In this document: positions 26,581 to 36,067 of the stretch, piece after piece
Layout of the letters: each line of letters opens with the position of its first letter
Position numbering within the stretch: the first letter of the stretch is position 1
Assembly: GCF_014145225.1 (NCBI RefSeq)
Contig: NZ_JABVCQ010000009.1
Coordinates: 1-64,000, forward strand
Length of the DNA: 64,000 nt
Direction: 5' to 3'
Source of the DNA: Thiospirillum jenense
GTDB taxonomy: Bacteria > Pseudomonadota > Gammaproteobacteria > Chromatiales > Chromatiaceae
The notes under the pieces: generated by a model
What the model was told of the DNA's origin: nothing
The model's input: only the letters and a program-made list of their open reading frames with translations
Databases searched by the model: none
Program-made: the position numbers and the translations under genes

Positions 26581-28980
26581 TTATTGGGTTGCCAATAGTT
26601 TTTCGCACAAGTGCGTCCAATTCGCATCATTGAGGGGTGCCTTAGTAGCAATCGCCCATAAATCAAATTCAGCCGCTCGCGCCACCACTGCCACACGCCC
26701 AAATCCGGCTGTTTTTAATGCCGTGATTAAAGTATCGCGGGTAAATCCAGTTCGATGTGCCATAAATTGATTACCCGCCGCAATTGAACTACCCAATCCA
26801 TATAGAATATCCAAAGCCGTAATTACACCAACTGGTGCATGATACAAGGGTGTAGTTAATTGACCCGCCGCGACCTGTGCGCACACGGACTGTAAATCAG
26901 GACAAATGATAATAACAAAACCGGTTGGTGTTAATACCCGCCAAAACTCTTTTAATGCAATAGATACCTCATGTGCGTATAAATGCTCAAGATTGTGACG
27001 TGAGAACACAGCATCCACAGATTGATTATTTAATACACGTAAATCTGTCATGCTGGCTAATACATCTGGCTTGACATCAGGATCAATATCACACCGAATT
27101 TCTAACCATTCATTCGACATAAACAATGGCAACGTGGCTGTGCGATTTTGTTTTCCACAACCAACGTGTAATAACCGTTTAATGGTCTGCGCCTGTGCCG
27201 CCCGCTGCATTAACCGTTCACTATAGGCACTTAGATACAGCGTTTCTAAATCCCGCGCCTGTTGCGGCATATCAAATGGGCGGGAATGATCGCGGCGCGT
27301 TTGCAAATGCTGCCGTAATGTCGCGCAATAATCGGGGGTATTAGCTAAATAAACGGCGCGCTCTTCGTATTCATCCAACGAGGTGGTTATCAATTCAGCT
27401 AAACCAAGAGTGGTTAATAAACTGCCTGCCATGCGTGATGCAAATGACCGTCCACTCAGAGTTAATAACGGCAAACCCATCCAAAGCGCATCATTCGCCG
27501 TCGTACCGCCATTGAATGGAAAGGTGTCTAAAAACACGTCCGCTAATGCGTAACGTGCCAAATACACCGGCGGCGCAACTCGTGTTGTGAAAATCAAGCG
27601 TTCTGGTGTAATACCCGCCTGTTCTGCTGCCGTTTTCATATTCACTTGTGCTTGCGGATTATCTGCCAATAACCATAAAACTGCGTGTGGAACATGATGA
27701 AGGATGCGCATCCAGACGGCAAATAACTCTGGCGTGATTTTATAATTATTATTAAAACAGCAGAATACAAAAGCGTCGGTTGGTAATTGACACTCAGCGC
27801 GTTGTTGGGGTGGTGCAACTTCGCGTTGGCGATCACAGACTTGAAAGCAATGCGGCATATACAGCGGTCGTTCACTGTAATAGTTTATTTCTTCTGGCGG
27901 AATGAGATAATTGTCTGCAATCACATAATCCAATTCAGGATGACCGCTGGTGCCAGGTAAACCCAAATAAGTGATCTGAACCGGGGCCGGCCGATATGCT
28001 AAAACATTTGGACGCGCCCCCGAGGTTAAACCGTGTAGGTCAATTAAAATATCAATTTCCTGATCACGAATACATTGTGCCGCCCGTGCATCGTCCATGT
28101 CACCAATACGAATGAAATGATCCATCGCATGAATAATGCGGCGGCGCATGGCGGATCCGTCTTCACGACTCCAACAAAAACCATAGAGTTCAAAGCGATC
28201 ACGGTCGTGCAGTTCAAATAATTCTGCCATTAACAATGCCACCGGATGCAAGCAAAAGTCGGATGATAAATAACCCAACCGCAGGCGCGGATGTGCATAA
28301 TCACGCACATTTGTTAATGGCATATCAATCAACGTGACCTTATTGGCAATAAAGCGCTGTGTGCCTTCTAATTGCCATTCAGGATCATCTGTTAATGCTA
28401 ATGTGGAGAGTGTTGAAGCGGCTTGCCACATTTGCAATGGCGTTAAATCCGCCAATGGAATACAAATTGGCCATGCACATTGTTTTTGCCGTAAATGCAA
28501 CCAATGCTGTAATACATGCGGCTGATTTGAATCACGCTGTAAACTCTCTGCCAATATTGCTTCAGATGCAGGATACTCTCGTTCTATTTCTAATAATCGT
28601 CCAAGATTATTTAACGTGAGCTGGTGTAAAGCAGGGTCCGTGTCTAATAACTCTGGAGGTAATGTTAAAATAGCCCGCCATGTTGCTAATGCCTCATTGG
28701 TACGCCCCAATTGCTCTAGTTGTGCGCCAATATTAAACCGGGCTGGTAAAAAATCAGGATAACAAAAAATGGCAGCACGATAGGCTTCAATCGCTTCTTC
28801 ATGCCGTTTAAGATGCCCTAATTCAACGCCAAGATTAAACCATACAGCATAAGCGGTTGTTACGGAATTAACAGCCAACCACGCTCGGTATAACGCCACC
28901 ACTTCTTCATTTTTTCGATTGGCTTTTAATTGGTCAGCCAGTTGGAAAAGTTGAGGAATTGTTAATTCAGTCAACGACAT
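26581..28980 (-). CDS. TPR / OGT-like glycosyltransferase fused to a class I methyltransferase
   Basis: A 799-residue protein; start ATG 28980, with GGTGA upstream (an ATG four codons earlier is possible). N-terminal TPRs (about 10-160) are followed by a bacterial SPY/OGT-type glycosyltransferase 41 region (about 215-585). The latter has RLGYLSSDFCLHPVALL, IDILIDLHGLTSGARPNV, VQITYLGLPGTSGHPELDY, a nucleotide-sugar region (FCCFNNNYKITPELFAVW) and DVFLDTFPFNGGTTANDALW. The C-terminus (about 610-790) is a separate SAM-dependent methyltransferase with LLHVGCGKQN, NLEHLYAHE and FWRVLTPTGFVIIICPD. It likely adds sugars to Ser/Thr of a target protein such as an adhesin or flagellin. Target and the use of the methylase are unknown. 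See the paralogue at 53.6-56.0 kb. Confidence 0.88.
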   Translation of the reverse strand: MSLTELTIPQLFQLADQLKANRKNEEVVALYRAWLAVNSVTTAYAVWFNLGVELGHLKRHEEAIEAYRAAIFCYPDFLPARFNIGAQLEQLGRTNEALATWRAILTLPPELLDTDPALHQLTLNNLGRLLEIEREYPASEAILAESLQRDSNQPHVLQHWLHLRQKQCAWPICIPLADLTPLQMWQAASTLSTLALTDDPEWQLEGTQRFIANKVTLIDMPLTNVRDYAHPRLRLGYLSSDFCLHPVALLMAELFELHDRDRFELYGFCWSREDGSAMRRRIIHAMDHFIRIGDMDDARAAQCIRDQEIDILIDLHGLTSGARPNVLAYRPAPVQITYLGLPGTSGHPELDYVIADNYLIPPEEINYYSERPLYMPHCFQVCDRQREVAPPQQRAECQLPTDAFVFCCFNNNYKITPELFAVWMRILHHVPHAVLWLLADNPQAQVNMKTAAEQAGITPERLIFTTRVAPPVYLARYALADVFLDTFPFNGGTTANDALWMGLPLLTLSGRSFASRMAGSLLTTLGLAELITTSLDEYEERAVYLANTPDYCATLRQHLQTRRDHSRPFDMPQQARDLETLYLSAYSERLMQRAAQAQTIKRLLHVGCGKQNRTATLPLFMSNEWLEIRCDIDPDVKPDVLASMTDLRVLNNQSVDAVFSRHNLEHLYAHEVSIALKEFWRVLTPTGFVIIICPDLQSVCAQVAAGQLTTPLYHAPVGVITALDILYGLGSSIAAGNQFMAHRTGFTRDTLITALKTAGFGRVAVVARAAEFDLWAIATKAPLNDANWTHLCEKLLATQ

Positions 28981-29106
28981 TGAAATCACCATTCGCAAAA
29001 TTATTTATAAAAAGCAGGGCAAAATACGAGTTTATTATCACCGCCAGATAGTTGAGCAAGTGAAGATAGCAATGATCAGGTATTGTGTGTTGTTAAAATA
29101 AACCAC

Positions 29107-29544
29107 CTATTTAGCGACCAATATCGGATAGGTGCGCGATAACTGATCGTGCCACGCATATTGACTACGACTGATGCTTGACCACAACAAAGCAATTGGC
29201 GCCAATGTTATTAATGACCATAGCAGCCGCCATGCGGCTAATGACCAAGTTAAGTGATACCCATGTTGATTAACAAACTGTATTCGCCACGCTCGCATTC
29301 CTAATGTTTGGCGACCATGACTCCAAAAGTATAAATAATATCCTACTATAATTAATAATAGGTAAATTTGCAGTGTCAATCGCCCAACGCCGCTGGTCAA
29401 ATTATTTCCAGTTAAGCTTTGATATGGAATTAATATGATTGCGGTTGCAATAAATAAAAGACTGGCTAATAATAGCACATCATAGCCAGCACAAAATAAT
29501 CGCCTTAATCCACTAGGAATAGAATCTGTTGTTATTTGTGACAT
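29107..29544 (-). CDS. RDD-family membrane protein
   Basis: A 145-residue protein with three main hydrophobic stretches and the RDD features GLRRLFCAGYDVLLL (an Arg/Asp pair in the first helix), SHGRQTLGMRAWRIQFV in the loop, and DQLSRTYPIL at the end. AGGA is 8 bases before ATG 29544. RDD proteins are small integral membrane proteins of uncertain transport or stress function. It runs divergently from the histidine kinase gene, 87 bases away. Confidence 0.85.
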   Translation of the reverse strand: MSQITTDSIPSGLRRLFCAGYDVLLLASLLFIATAIILIPYQSLTGNNLTSGVGRLTLQIYLLLIIVGYYLYFWSHGRQTLGMRAWRIQFVNQHGYHLTWSLAAWRLLWSLITLAPIALLWSSISRSQYAWHDQLSRTYPILVAK

Positions 29545-29631
29545 CTCAATATCCTATTAAATTTACTAAAACAACATTATTTTTTAACCACAATTGATGT
29601 TCATACATCACCATAGCGCCCATTTCAAAGT

Positions 29632-32277
29632 ATGCAATTCATGATTAAACTCCCGCGTTTTACTATTAAACCTATCGTATTTCGCTTGCTGCGGCGCATC
29701 CCAATGCCCCTCATTGCAATTTTAATTGGTTTAATTGCTGGCTTGGCCGTGTGGGGTGTACTCGATCAAATTCAAAGTCGCGCCGTGCAAAAAATATTTG
29801 ACCGTGAATTACGCGAGCGTTTGGATTTAAGAGCGCGTGAAACCTTACTGCGGTTTAATCAATATCTGACCAGTTATGCGGCTACAACACGATTATTAGC
29901 CAATCATCGTCGCTTGGCGCAGTATTTAGAACCATTATTTTGGTTTCCTGAAAAACATGTTGAACCAATCATTTATGAAGGATCGCGTCCATTTTGGTTG
30001 CCAGATTTTTTTGAACGCAATGCGCTATTAACACCTAGCCATGTTTTATTAATAGATACACGCGGATATGTGCGAGAAATTTATCAAGCGAGTACACAAA
30101 ATTTGCCTAAAGAACTACAGCATGATGTGTCACATTGGTTGAATGAAACAGACGATGTTAAGCAATTAATTATCCAAATTAACTATACACCATATCTTGT
30201 GGTGAGTGATAAAATTGAAGACGCGGGCGGTTATACGATGGGCAACTTAGTTGTGATTGTGCCAATTAATGCCGCGTTTTTAACGGCATCTGAAGGAACG
30301 CTGTCAGCAGATAATGCTATTGTGGCACTAGTTGATGCTGGAAAACAACAGATTTTAATTAGTACTGAACCACAGCGTTTGCCCACTGGAACAACAATAG
30401 ATAACTGGCATGATAGTTTTTTAGTGACAACTCAATCATTATTAGGCTACGAAAAATCTGATTGGAATCTATTATTTGCTACCTTTATTCCACAGCATAG
30501 TGTCAATCGTATGTCACAGCGCGTGGTGCAATTTGAACGCCGCCAACGTGTGATTGCAGCCGTCGTTTTTATTACTGTATTCACATTAGTCATTTATCTT
30601 GTGTCAACACGATTAAATCGCGTTTTGAAACGCATGTCATTATTTTCTCAACGTGCATTAAATATTAAACATCCTGGTTTTCGGCGTGGTGGTAATCAGC
30701 TGTTGTTATTAGAAGAATGGATTCAGCACTTTACGCATTTAGTATTGAAAGCGCGTGAAGAAATGCGGCGGCAACATGAAACCGAAATGCGTGAAACCGA
30801 AGCATTAAAAGCTGCAATTATGGAGGCGTCATTAGATTCGATTGTCACGATCAATCGCGCCGGACAGGTGATTGATTTTAATCCTATGGCTGAAAAAATC
30901 TTACAATTTGATTCAGTCAGCATATTGGGAACAGATTTTATCGCCTATTTTTTGGCGCCATCCGATCAAGAATTATTCAAAGAATTATTACGCAAGTCCG
31001 CCCATCATCACCGCCATGTGCATCCGGCACATGCTCGCACTGAATTATACGCCTGTCGTGCTAATGGCCACATTTTTCCTGTAGAGCTTTCTATTGTTCC
31101 TATTGATCTTGAAGCCGAACGTTTTTATACTCTTTACATACATGATATTACTAAACGCAAACAAACTGAGCGTGAAATCAAAGGATTAGCGCGTTTTGTC
31201 AGTGAAAGTCCTCATCCCATTTTGCGAGTGAATAATGATGGTTTAATTGTCTATGCAAATGTTGCAAGTGAGCCGTTAATTCATGCGTGGTCAACCACCG
31301 TTGGTGCAGTTTTACCGCCGCCTTGGCATGATGAAGTCATTGTTGCACTTGCCGATGGTGTAACCCGCGAGCGTGAAGATGATCTTGGCAGTCATATTTA
31401 TTCGTTATTATTTGTCCCAATTCAAGATTTAAGTTATGTCAATATTTATGCGCGTGATATTACAGCCGTGCGGCGGGCCGAGCAAGAATCACGTCAACAT
31501 CAAGCCGAATTAGTGCATGTCTGTCGTTTAAGTACGATGGGTGAAGTTGCGACCGGCATGGCACATGAAATCAATCAACCGTTATCGGCAATTGCGAATT
31601 ATGCGAATGGGTGTATTCGCCGTTTGCAAAGCGGCAGCGGTGAAACAACTTCACTCATTGAAGCAATGAAACATATTGCTAATCAAGCGCAACGAGCGAG
31701 TGAAATTATTCGACGTTTGCGGACTTTGGTAGGTAAACAACCGCCTATTCGTTCTGAAGTAGATTTGAATTACCTAGTGCGAGAAGTCTGTAGTTTTGTT
31801 GAATTTGAAACTGGACGTTTAGCTATGCAAATTCAATTGGACTTAGCCACTGGTGAAATACCTGTTAATGTTGATTTAGTTCAAATTGAACAAGTTTTAT
31901 TAAACTTAGTGCGCAATGCGTTAGATGCACTGGCTGACCGTCCAGAGGGTAGCCGCACCCTCACAATTGAAACGGTGTTAAATACGTTGAATGATGATGA
32001 AATATGTTATGCCGAAGTGCGGGTGCGTGATAATGGAGATGGTATTTCTCCAGCGCGTATGGCATGTTTATTTGATCCATTTTTCACGACAAAGAACACT
32101 GGAATGGGTATGGGTTTACCAATTAGTCAAACCATTATTGAAAATCACGATGGGCGAATTTGGGCAGAATCACAACTTGGTCAGGGTGCGACCTTTTATA
32201 TTCGGCTGCCCGTTGTCAGACATGATAAAACACTCACCACAGAAACGAGTGACTCTATGACGACGTCCACACCATGA
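29632..32277 (+). CDS. Membrane-bound PAS sensor histidine kinase (orphan)
   Basis: An 881-residue protein. TM1 (PMPLIAILIGLIAGLAVWGV, about 25-44) and TM2 (AAVVFITVFTLVIYLV, about 307-324) enclose a periplasmic sensor of about 250 residues. Then come a linker, two PAS domains (about 390-510 and 520-615), and a DHp helix with His645 in GMAHEINQPLSAIANY. The ATPase shows NLVRNALDAL, RDNGDGIS and FFTTKNTGMGMGLPIS. The HEINQPL signature is that of DctB/FixL-type kinases, which usually signal to response regulators of the NtrC or FixJ kinds. No regulator gene lies next to it. The ORF ends 23 bases before the convergent PqqD-fusion gene. Confidence 0.92.
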   Translation: MQFMIKLPRFTIKPIVFRLLRRIPMPLIAILIGLIAGLAVWGVLDQIQSRAVQKIFDRELRERLDLRARETLLRFNQYLTSYAATTRLLANHRRLAQYLEPLFWFPEKHVEPIIYEGSRPFWLPDFFERNALLTPSHVLLIDTRGYVREIYQASTQNLPKELQHDVSHWLNETDDVKQLIIQINYTPYLVVSDKIEDAGGYTMGNLVVIVPINAAFLTASEGTLSADNAIVALVDAGKQQILISTEPQRLPTGTTIDNWHDSFLVTTQSLLGYEKSDWNLLFATFIPQHSVNRMSQRVVQFERRQRVIAAVVFITVFTLVIYLVSTRLNRVLKRMSLFSQRALNIKHPGFRRGGNQLLLLEEWIQHFTHLVLKAREEMRRQHETEMRETEALKAAIMEASLDSIVTINRAGQVIDFNPMAEKILQFDSVSILGTDFIAYFLAPSDQELFKELLRKSAHHHRHVHPAHARTELYACRANGHIFPVELSIVPIDLEAERFYTLYIHDITKRKQTEREIKGLARFVSESPHPILRVNNDGLIVYANVASEPLIHAWSTTVGAVLPPPWHDEVIVALADGVTREREDDLGSHIYSLLFVPIQDLSYVNIYARDITAVRRAEQESRQHQAELVHVCRLSTMGEVATGMAHEINQPLSAIANYANGCIRRLQSGSGETTSLIEAMKHIANQAQRASEIIRRLRTLVGKQPPIRSEVDLNYLVREVCSFVEFETGRLAMQIQLDLATGEIPVNVDLVQIEQVLLNLVRNALDALADRPEGSRTLTIETVLNTLNDDEICYAEVRVRDNGDGISPARMACLFDPFFTTKNTGMGMGLPISQTIIENHDGRIWAESQLGQGATFYIRLPVVRHDKTLTTETSDSMTTSTP

Positions 32278-32299
32278 TTTTAATCGTGAGTTATTATGA

Positions 32300-34645
32300 T
32301 TATGGCAACCATGACCACATTTCAATCTGAATAAAACGGGCAATGCCTTTTGTAAATGCAATTCCTAATGGCATAGTCCGCCCGGCAATTTTTGCATAAC
32401 CAGTTAATCCTGATTTAAGCGACTGGCGATCGTCATTCGGCAATTCACCTATCACGGTCATTACTTGTCCATAGGGTTTATCAGTGATAATTGGAACAAT
32501 ATCCTTGACTTGTCCATGAAAGATTTGTGCGGGTTGTGACCACAGTTTCAGCGTCACGTTCGCACCAATACTCACATCTGCACTATCAAATTCTGGCACC
32601 GCAATTTCAATACGCATATACCGATTATCTTCAACTTCAGCAAATAATTCACCTTCTTCAAGATAATCATTTTGCTTGTTTTTTAATTGCATTGTCACAA
32701 TTCGTCCGGTCACGGGCATAACAAGTTGTGTGCGCTTTAACTGTTCTAAATAAAAAGTTAATTCCGCTTCAAGGCGTACAATGTCTGCTTGAATAATAGC
32801 AATTTGGTGTGGATTGATTTGTGTTTTCAATGTTGCTAATGCCGCTTCGCGTTCAACCACCATGCGCTGGTCAAGGTCACTGACCGCCCGCGCTATTTCG
32901 ATTTTTTGTAAAGACACTGTACCTTTAGCAAATAAGGTTTCCAGCCGTTGAGTTTCATCACGACTATACCGCGCTTTCAATTGTGCCGTTGCCAGTTGCG
33001 CCGCTGCCAAAGCAATCTCTTCAATAGATGGCGTAGTCAATAATTGCTGCATTTCACTCTGTTTTGCTGTTAAAGCAGCTCGAGTGACCGCCACATCTTT
33101 GGTTTGGCGATGCTGTGCCAATTGCGCAATTAACGTGCCTCGTTCTAACCATTCACCACCATTAAATAGCACCGTTTCTATTTGTCCGTCCGCTTGCGCC
33201 GTCATTTGCATTTTAGCGATGGGAAATAAGGTGAATTCTCCACCAATTTCATACGGATAGGGAATAAATCCCATTCCAATTATTGCAGCAATCCACACTC
33301 CGCGCACGACAGAATTGCGTAATAAATGATATTTAGAGCGCGTATGCTGCGTTGGGGGTGTGATTAAATGTGGTGGTACAGATTGGGCAGCATGGGTTGT
33401 TTTATGTGATAATAAGTTGGCAATTGATGAATCAGTCGGCTTTAATGATGCGCGCTGTTGATAATGATGTTGGCGTAATAGCGTGACGATGACGTAGCCG
33501 ATTAACAACAATAAGACAACAACGCCAGTGCCATTAAACCGTGATTCGAGCCAATGGCCAATAAAGACTGTGACAAATACGCTGATGGCAATTAAAAATA
33601 AAACAACAGCAATGGCGTAAATAAAATGCCCCATATGATAGCGGGTATGTCGTGTAATTGCGCTGGGGGCGCCGAACCACTGTTGTTTCAGTGCTTGAAA
33701 TGAACGGGCGCGAAATTCGGGTGCGTTGCCGAATGCAGTAATTAGACGATAGCCGTCGCCTTTTAAGAGTGGATTGAGTGTAAAGAACAGGTTAATACTA
33801 ATTAAAAAAATTAATTCGGCGCTGGCGGTGGCGAGTAAATGTCCAGATGGGCGGGTAATTAACCATATTAAACCGGCGCCGCCTAATAACCATAATCGCA
33901 TGATTAAGCCAACGCTGGCTAGTTTAATACGGGCGTGACGAATGAGTGCCGTTGTCGGGATGAGTTGGATATTAAAACGAGGAATTAAACCGAGAATAAA
34001 AACAATGCCAAAGCTGGGCGTTGCGACGCCATAGTGACGCGCAATGATGGCATGGCCGAGCTGTGATAATAAGTTAATAGTAAATGCGGTAAAGATGAGG
34101 CGAGTAATAATACTGAAGTGTGAAAATGCTGTCGCCAAGTCAAGTCGCAGCATTGACCAATTCAATACAATAGTCAGAATTCCGAATAGAACGACGGGCG
34201 TTATGATTAAAAATGCAACAGATTGCAATGGCAATAGCTGTTGATGCAGCCAATCTAATAACGGTTGAGGATTGAATAAATGCCAGCGATTGGGTTGTTG
34301 AATAAATGAATCTGACGCCGCCGTTTTATCAGTGAAGGGCGGCAAATGATGTGCTGCTTGCTCTGGCGTAGAATGAGCCGGATTAGGTTGAACTGGTGTT
34401 AATAAGCCCCAGTCGTTTAATAATGCTAAAAACTCTGTAATCTCTTCAATGGTGTACTGCGCTTGATATGTCGTATTGACCGCAGTCACAATCTGATTCA
34501 AATCAACGGAATGTTGGAATTGTTGTAATAGATAGCACTCCTGCTGACCGAATTCAAATGTTTGCTGTGTTTGGGGATCACGAATAACACAATCGCCCGT
34601 ATTGGCATTGACACTGAAAACAAGATCATCACGCAGTTGTGACAT
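32300..34645 (-). CDS. PqqD-like / inactive M50-like membrane domain / HlyD-type adaptor fusion
   Basis: A 781-residue three-part protein. Residues 1-85 resemble PqqD (VNANTGDCVIRDPQTQQTFEFG...ECYLLQQF, with a small helical domain that binds RiPP precursors in that family). Residues about 130-410 hold about ten hydrophobic segments like the site-2 peptidase M50 group. The metal site is lost: where HELGH is expected there is SQLGH (in LLSQLGHAIIARHYG), though the later Asp segment is kept (NPLLKGDGYRLI). Residues about 440-781 are an HlyD-type adaptor (MTAQADGQIETVLFNGGEW, long coiled coil, LVMPVTGRIVTMQLKN). It starts 9 bases after the esterase gene stop. Likely a membrane export adaptor; whether it serves the NRPS product is inference. 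Confidence 0.75.
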   Translation of the reverse strand: MSQLRDDLVFSVNANTGDCVIRDPQTQQTFEFGQQECYLLQQFQHSVDLNQIVTAVNTTYQAQYTIEEITEFLALLNDWGLLTPVQPNPAHSTPEQAAHHLPPFTDKTAASDSFIQQPNRWHLFNPQPLLDWLHQQLLPLQSVAFLIITPVVLFGILTIVLNWSMLRLDLATAFSHFSIITRLIFTAFTINLLSQLGHAIIARHYGVATPSFGIVFILGLIPRFNIQLIPTTALIRHARIKLASVGLIMRLWLLGGAGLIWLITRPSGHLLATASAELIFLISINLFFTLNPLLKGDGYRLITAFGNAPEFRARSFQALKQQWFGAPSAITRHTRYHMGHFIYAIAVVLFLIAISVFVTVFIGHWLESRFNGTGVVVLLLLIGYVIVTLLRQHHYQQRASLKPTDSSIANLLSHKTTHAAQSVPPHLITPPTQHTRSKYHLLRNSVVRGVWIAAIIGMGFIPYPYEIGGEFTLFPIAKMQMTAQADGQIETVLFNGGEWLERGTLIAQLAQHRQTKDVAVTRAALTAKQSEMQQLLTTPSIEEIALAAAQLATAQLKARYSRDETQRLETLFAKGTVSLQKIEIARAVSDLDQRMVVEREAALATLKTQINPHQIAIIQADIVRLEAELTFYLEQLKRTQLVMPVTGRIVTMQLKNKQNDYLEEGELFAEVEDNRYMRIEIAVPEFDSADVSIGANVTLKLWSQPAQIFHGQVKDIVPIITDKPYGQVMTVIGELPNDDRQSLKSGLTGYAKIAGRTMPLGIAFTKGIARFIQIEMWSWLP

Positions 34646-34654
34646 CTTTTGGCA

Positions 34655-35908
34655 TCATGGCGCTAAAAACTGATCCATTTCTTTAATCGTGATGCGGTGG
34701 TCGCCATTGCGATCTACTAACAAAAATGCCTGCTGTCCAGCGAGCGTTGGAATATCACGCCATTCAATAATCCCATCACCATTATGATCCAATTGTCCAA
34801 GCCGATAAGCAATGTGATTGCGATTGATTGATGAAGAGATGCCGCGATAAGCTGCCCGCTGCTGTGTTGTAGGTTTATTCAATTGGTTGGGCAAAACAGT
34901 ATCATTTAAGCTGGATAATTGACCATGCAACCGGCGCAAATACTGCATCACAACTTTATTTAAATCAGAATATAAAAACTGTGACATCAATTCAGCGTGA
35001 CTGAATTCTTCAAAATGCCGATGTTGAATAGTGACACCTTTTGCTGTGAGTTTGTTTTTGAAATGGTTGCTCATGCGATTAGAAAAAGTCTGAGGACCAT
35101 CGTGCATTCGGCCGGAAGAAATCAATAAAAACTTGAGCCGTTGGGTCTGTTCGGTCAGATATTCTGAGGGTGAAAACTCGCGTTGCTGTGTTGCCGTTCG
35201 GCCAAATAAAGTTTCTAATTGCCGCGCCCGTGTTGTTTCATTCCAACCACCAACATCTTCTGTTGCTAATAATTGAAAGGCTTTTGGCACATCGTATTGC
35301 GGTACATCCATTCCAATCACACCCGCAATCATTTGAGGCGTGAGGTTCACGCGGCTTAAATAACGCTTATCCATTGCAATTAACGTCGCCAAATGCGCCC
35401 CAGATGAATAGCCCCACAGCACCATCTCTGTATTCTTGCCGCCGTATTCTTTAATATGTTGATGTATCCAACGCAAACCATGCGCAATATCGGTTGCCAT
35501 GTCGGCTAAACCAATCGATTGGTCTTCACTTGCAAGGCGGAAGTTTAATGCGACAAATACATAGCCGCGTTGCACAAAATACTGTGGTATTTCGGCGTTA
35601 TTTTGATTGCGTAAATTGGCTTTATCACCACCTGTCCAATTGCCACCGTGAATAAACACAATCACCGGGTTTAATGCCGCAGTGGCGCTGGTTTTTTCGG
35701 CGTAAAATACGTCCAATTGGTTGAATCCAGACGCTGATCTGGCCGCAGTATCATAGCGAATATCTGTTTTTATGCGCATTTGCGGAGTAGGTACCGTCGC
35801 GCCGGCGGTGGCGCAGCCAGTTAATAAGACATTGCTATTGACAATAAGAATACTCACAATGAACAGCGTAAATTGCCAATGATTCATCTTGCTATTAAAA
35901 CTGAGCAT
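34655..35908 (-). CDS. Secreted lipoprotein alpha/beta-hydrolase with C-terminal EF-hands
   Basis: A 417-residue esterase-like protein. A lipoprotein signal ends in NVLLTGCATA (Cys32). The hydrolase core (about 55-330) carries the oxyanion motif FIHGGNW, the nucleophile Ser in WGYSSGAHLA, a plausible acid near VIGMDVPQYD and the likely catalytic His in EEFSHAELM. This layout fits BD-FAE/esterase-lipase hydrolases. The C-terminal 60 residues add two EF-hand calcium loops: LDHNGDGIIEWRD and VDRNGDHRITIKE. AGGA precedes ATG 35908 by 8 bases. It lies 159 bases downstream of the NRPS and just upstream of the PqqD-fusion gene. It might release or cleave the NRPS product, but no evidence shows this. 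Confidence 0.85.
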   Translation of the reverse strand: MLSFNSKMNHWQFTLFIVSILIVNSNVLLTGCATAGATVPTPQMRIKTDIRYDTAARSASGFNQLDVFYAEKTSATAALNPVIVFIHGGNWTGGDKANLRNQNNAEIPQYFVQRGYVFVALNFRLASEDQSIGLADMATDIAHGLRWIHQHIKEYGGKNTEMVLWGYSSGAHLATLIAMDKRYLSRVNLTPQMIAGVIGMDVPQYDVPKAFQLLATEDVGGWNETTRARQLETLFGRTATQQREFSPSEYLTEQTQRLKFLLISSGRMHDGPQTFSNRMSNHFKNKLTAKGVTIQHRHFEEFSHAELMSQFLYSDLNKVVMQYLRRLHGQLSSLNDTVLPNQLNKPTTQQRAAYRGISSSINRNHIAYRLGQLDHNGDGIIEWRDIPTLAGQQAFLLVDRNGDHRITIKEMDQFLAP

Positions 35909-36067
35909 GATCGCTTTCCTCGTGGTTAATTGCCATCAATGATGTTTATCAAGATCGAATTCAATCGTATTGCCCTGTTTAATTCATCAGTTGTGACGCG
36001 ATAGGTGGTGTACATTCGCTATTTTCCGTTGTGTCAATTCATGTTAGAAAGCGGGCGTGATTCATCA

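Noticed and set aside
32300-34645. Active M50 zinc protease
   Set aside because: The first His and the catalytic Glu of HExxH are replaced (SQLGH), so proteolysis is not expected.
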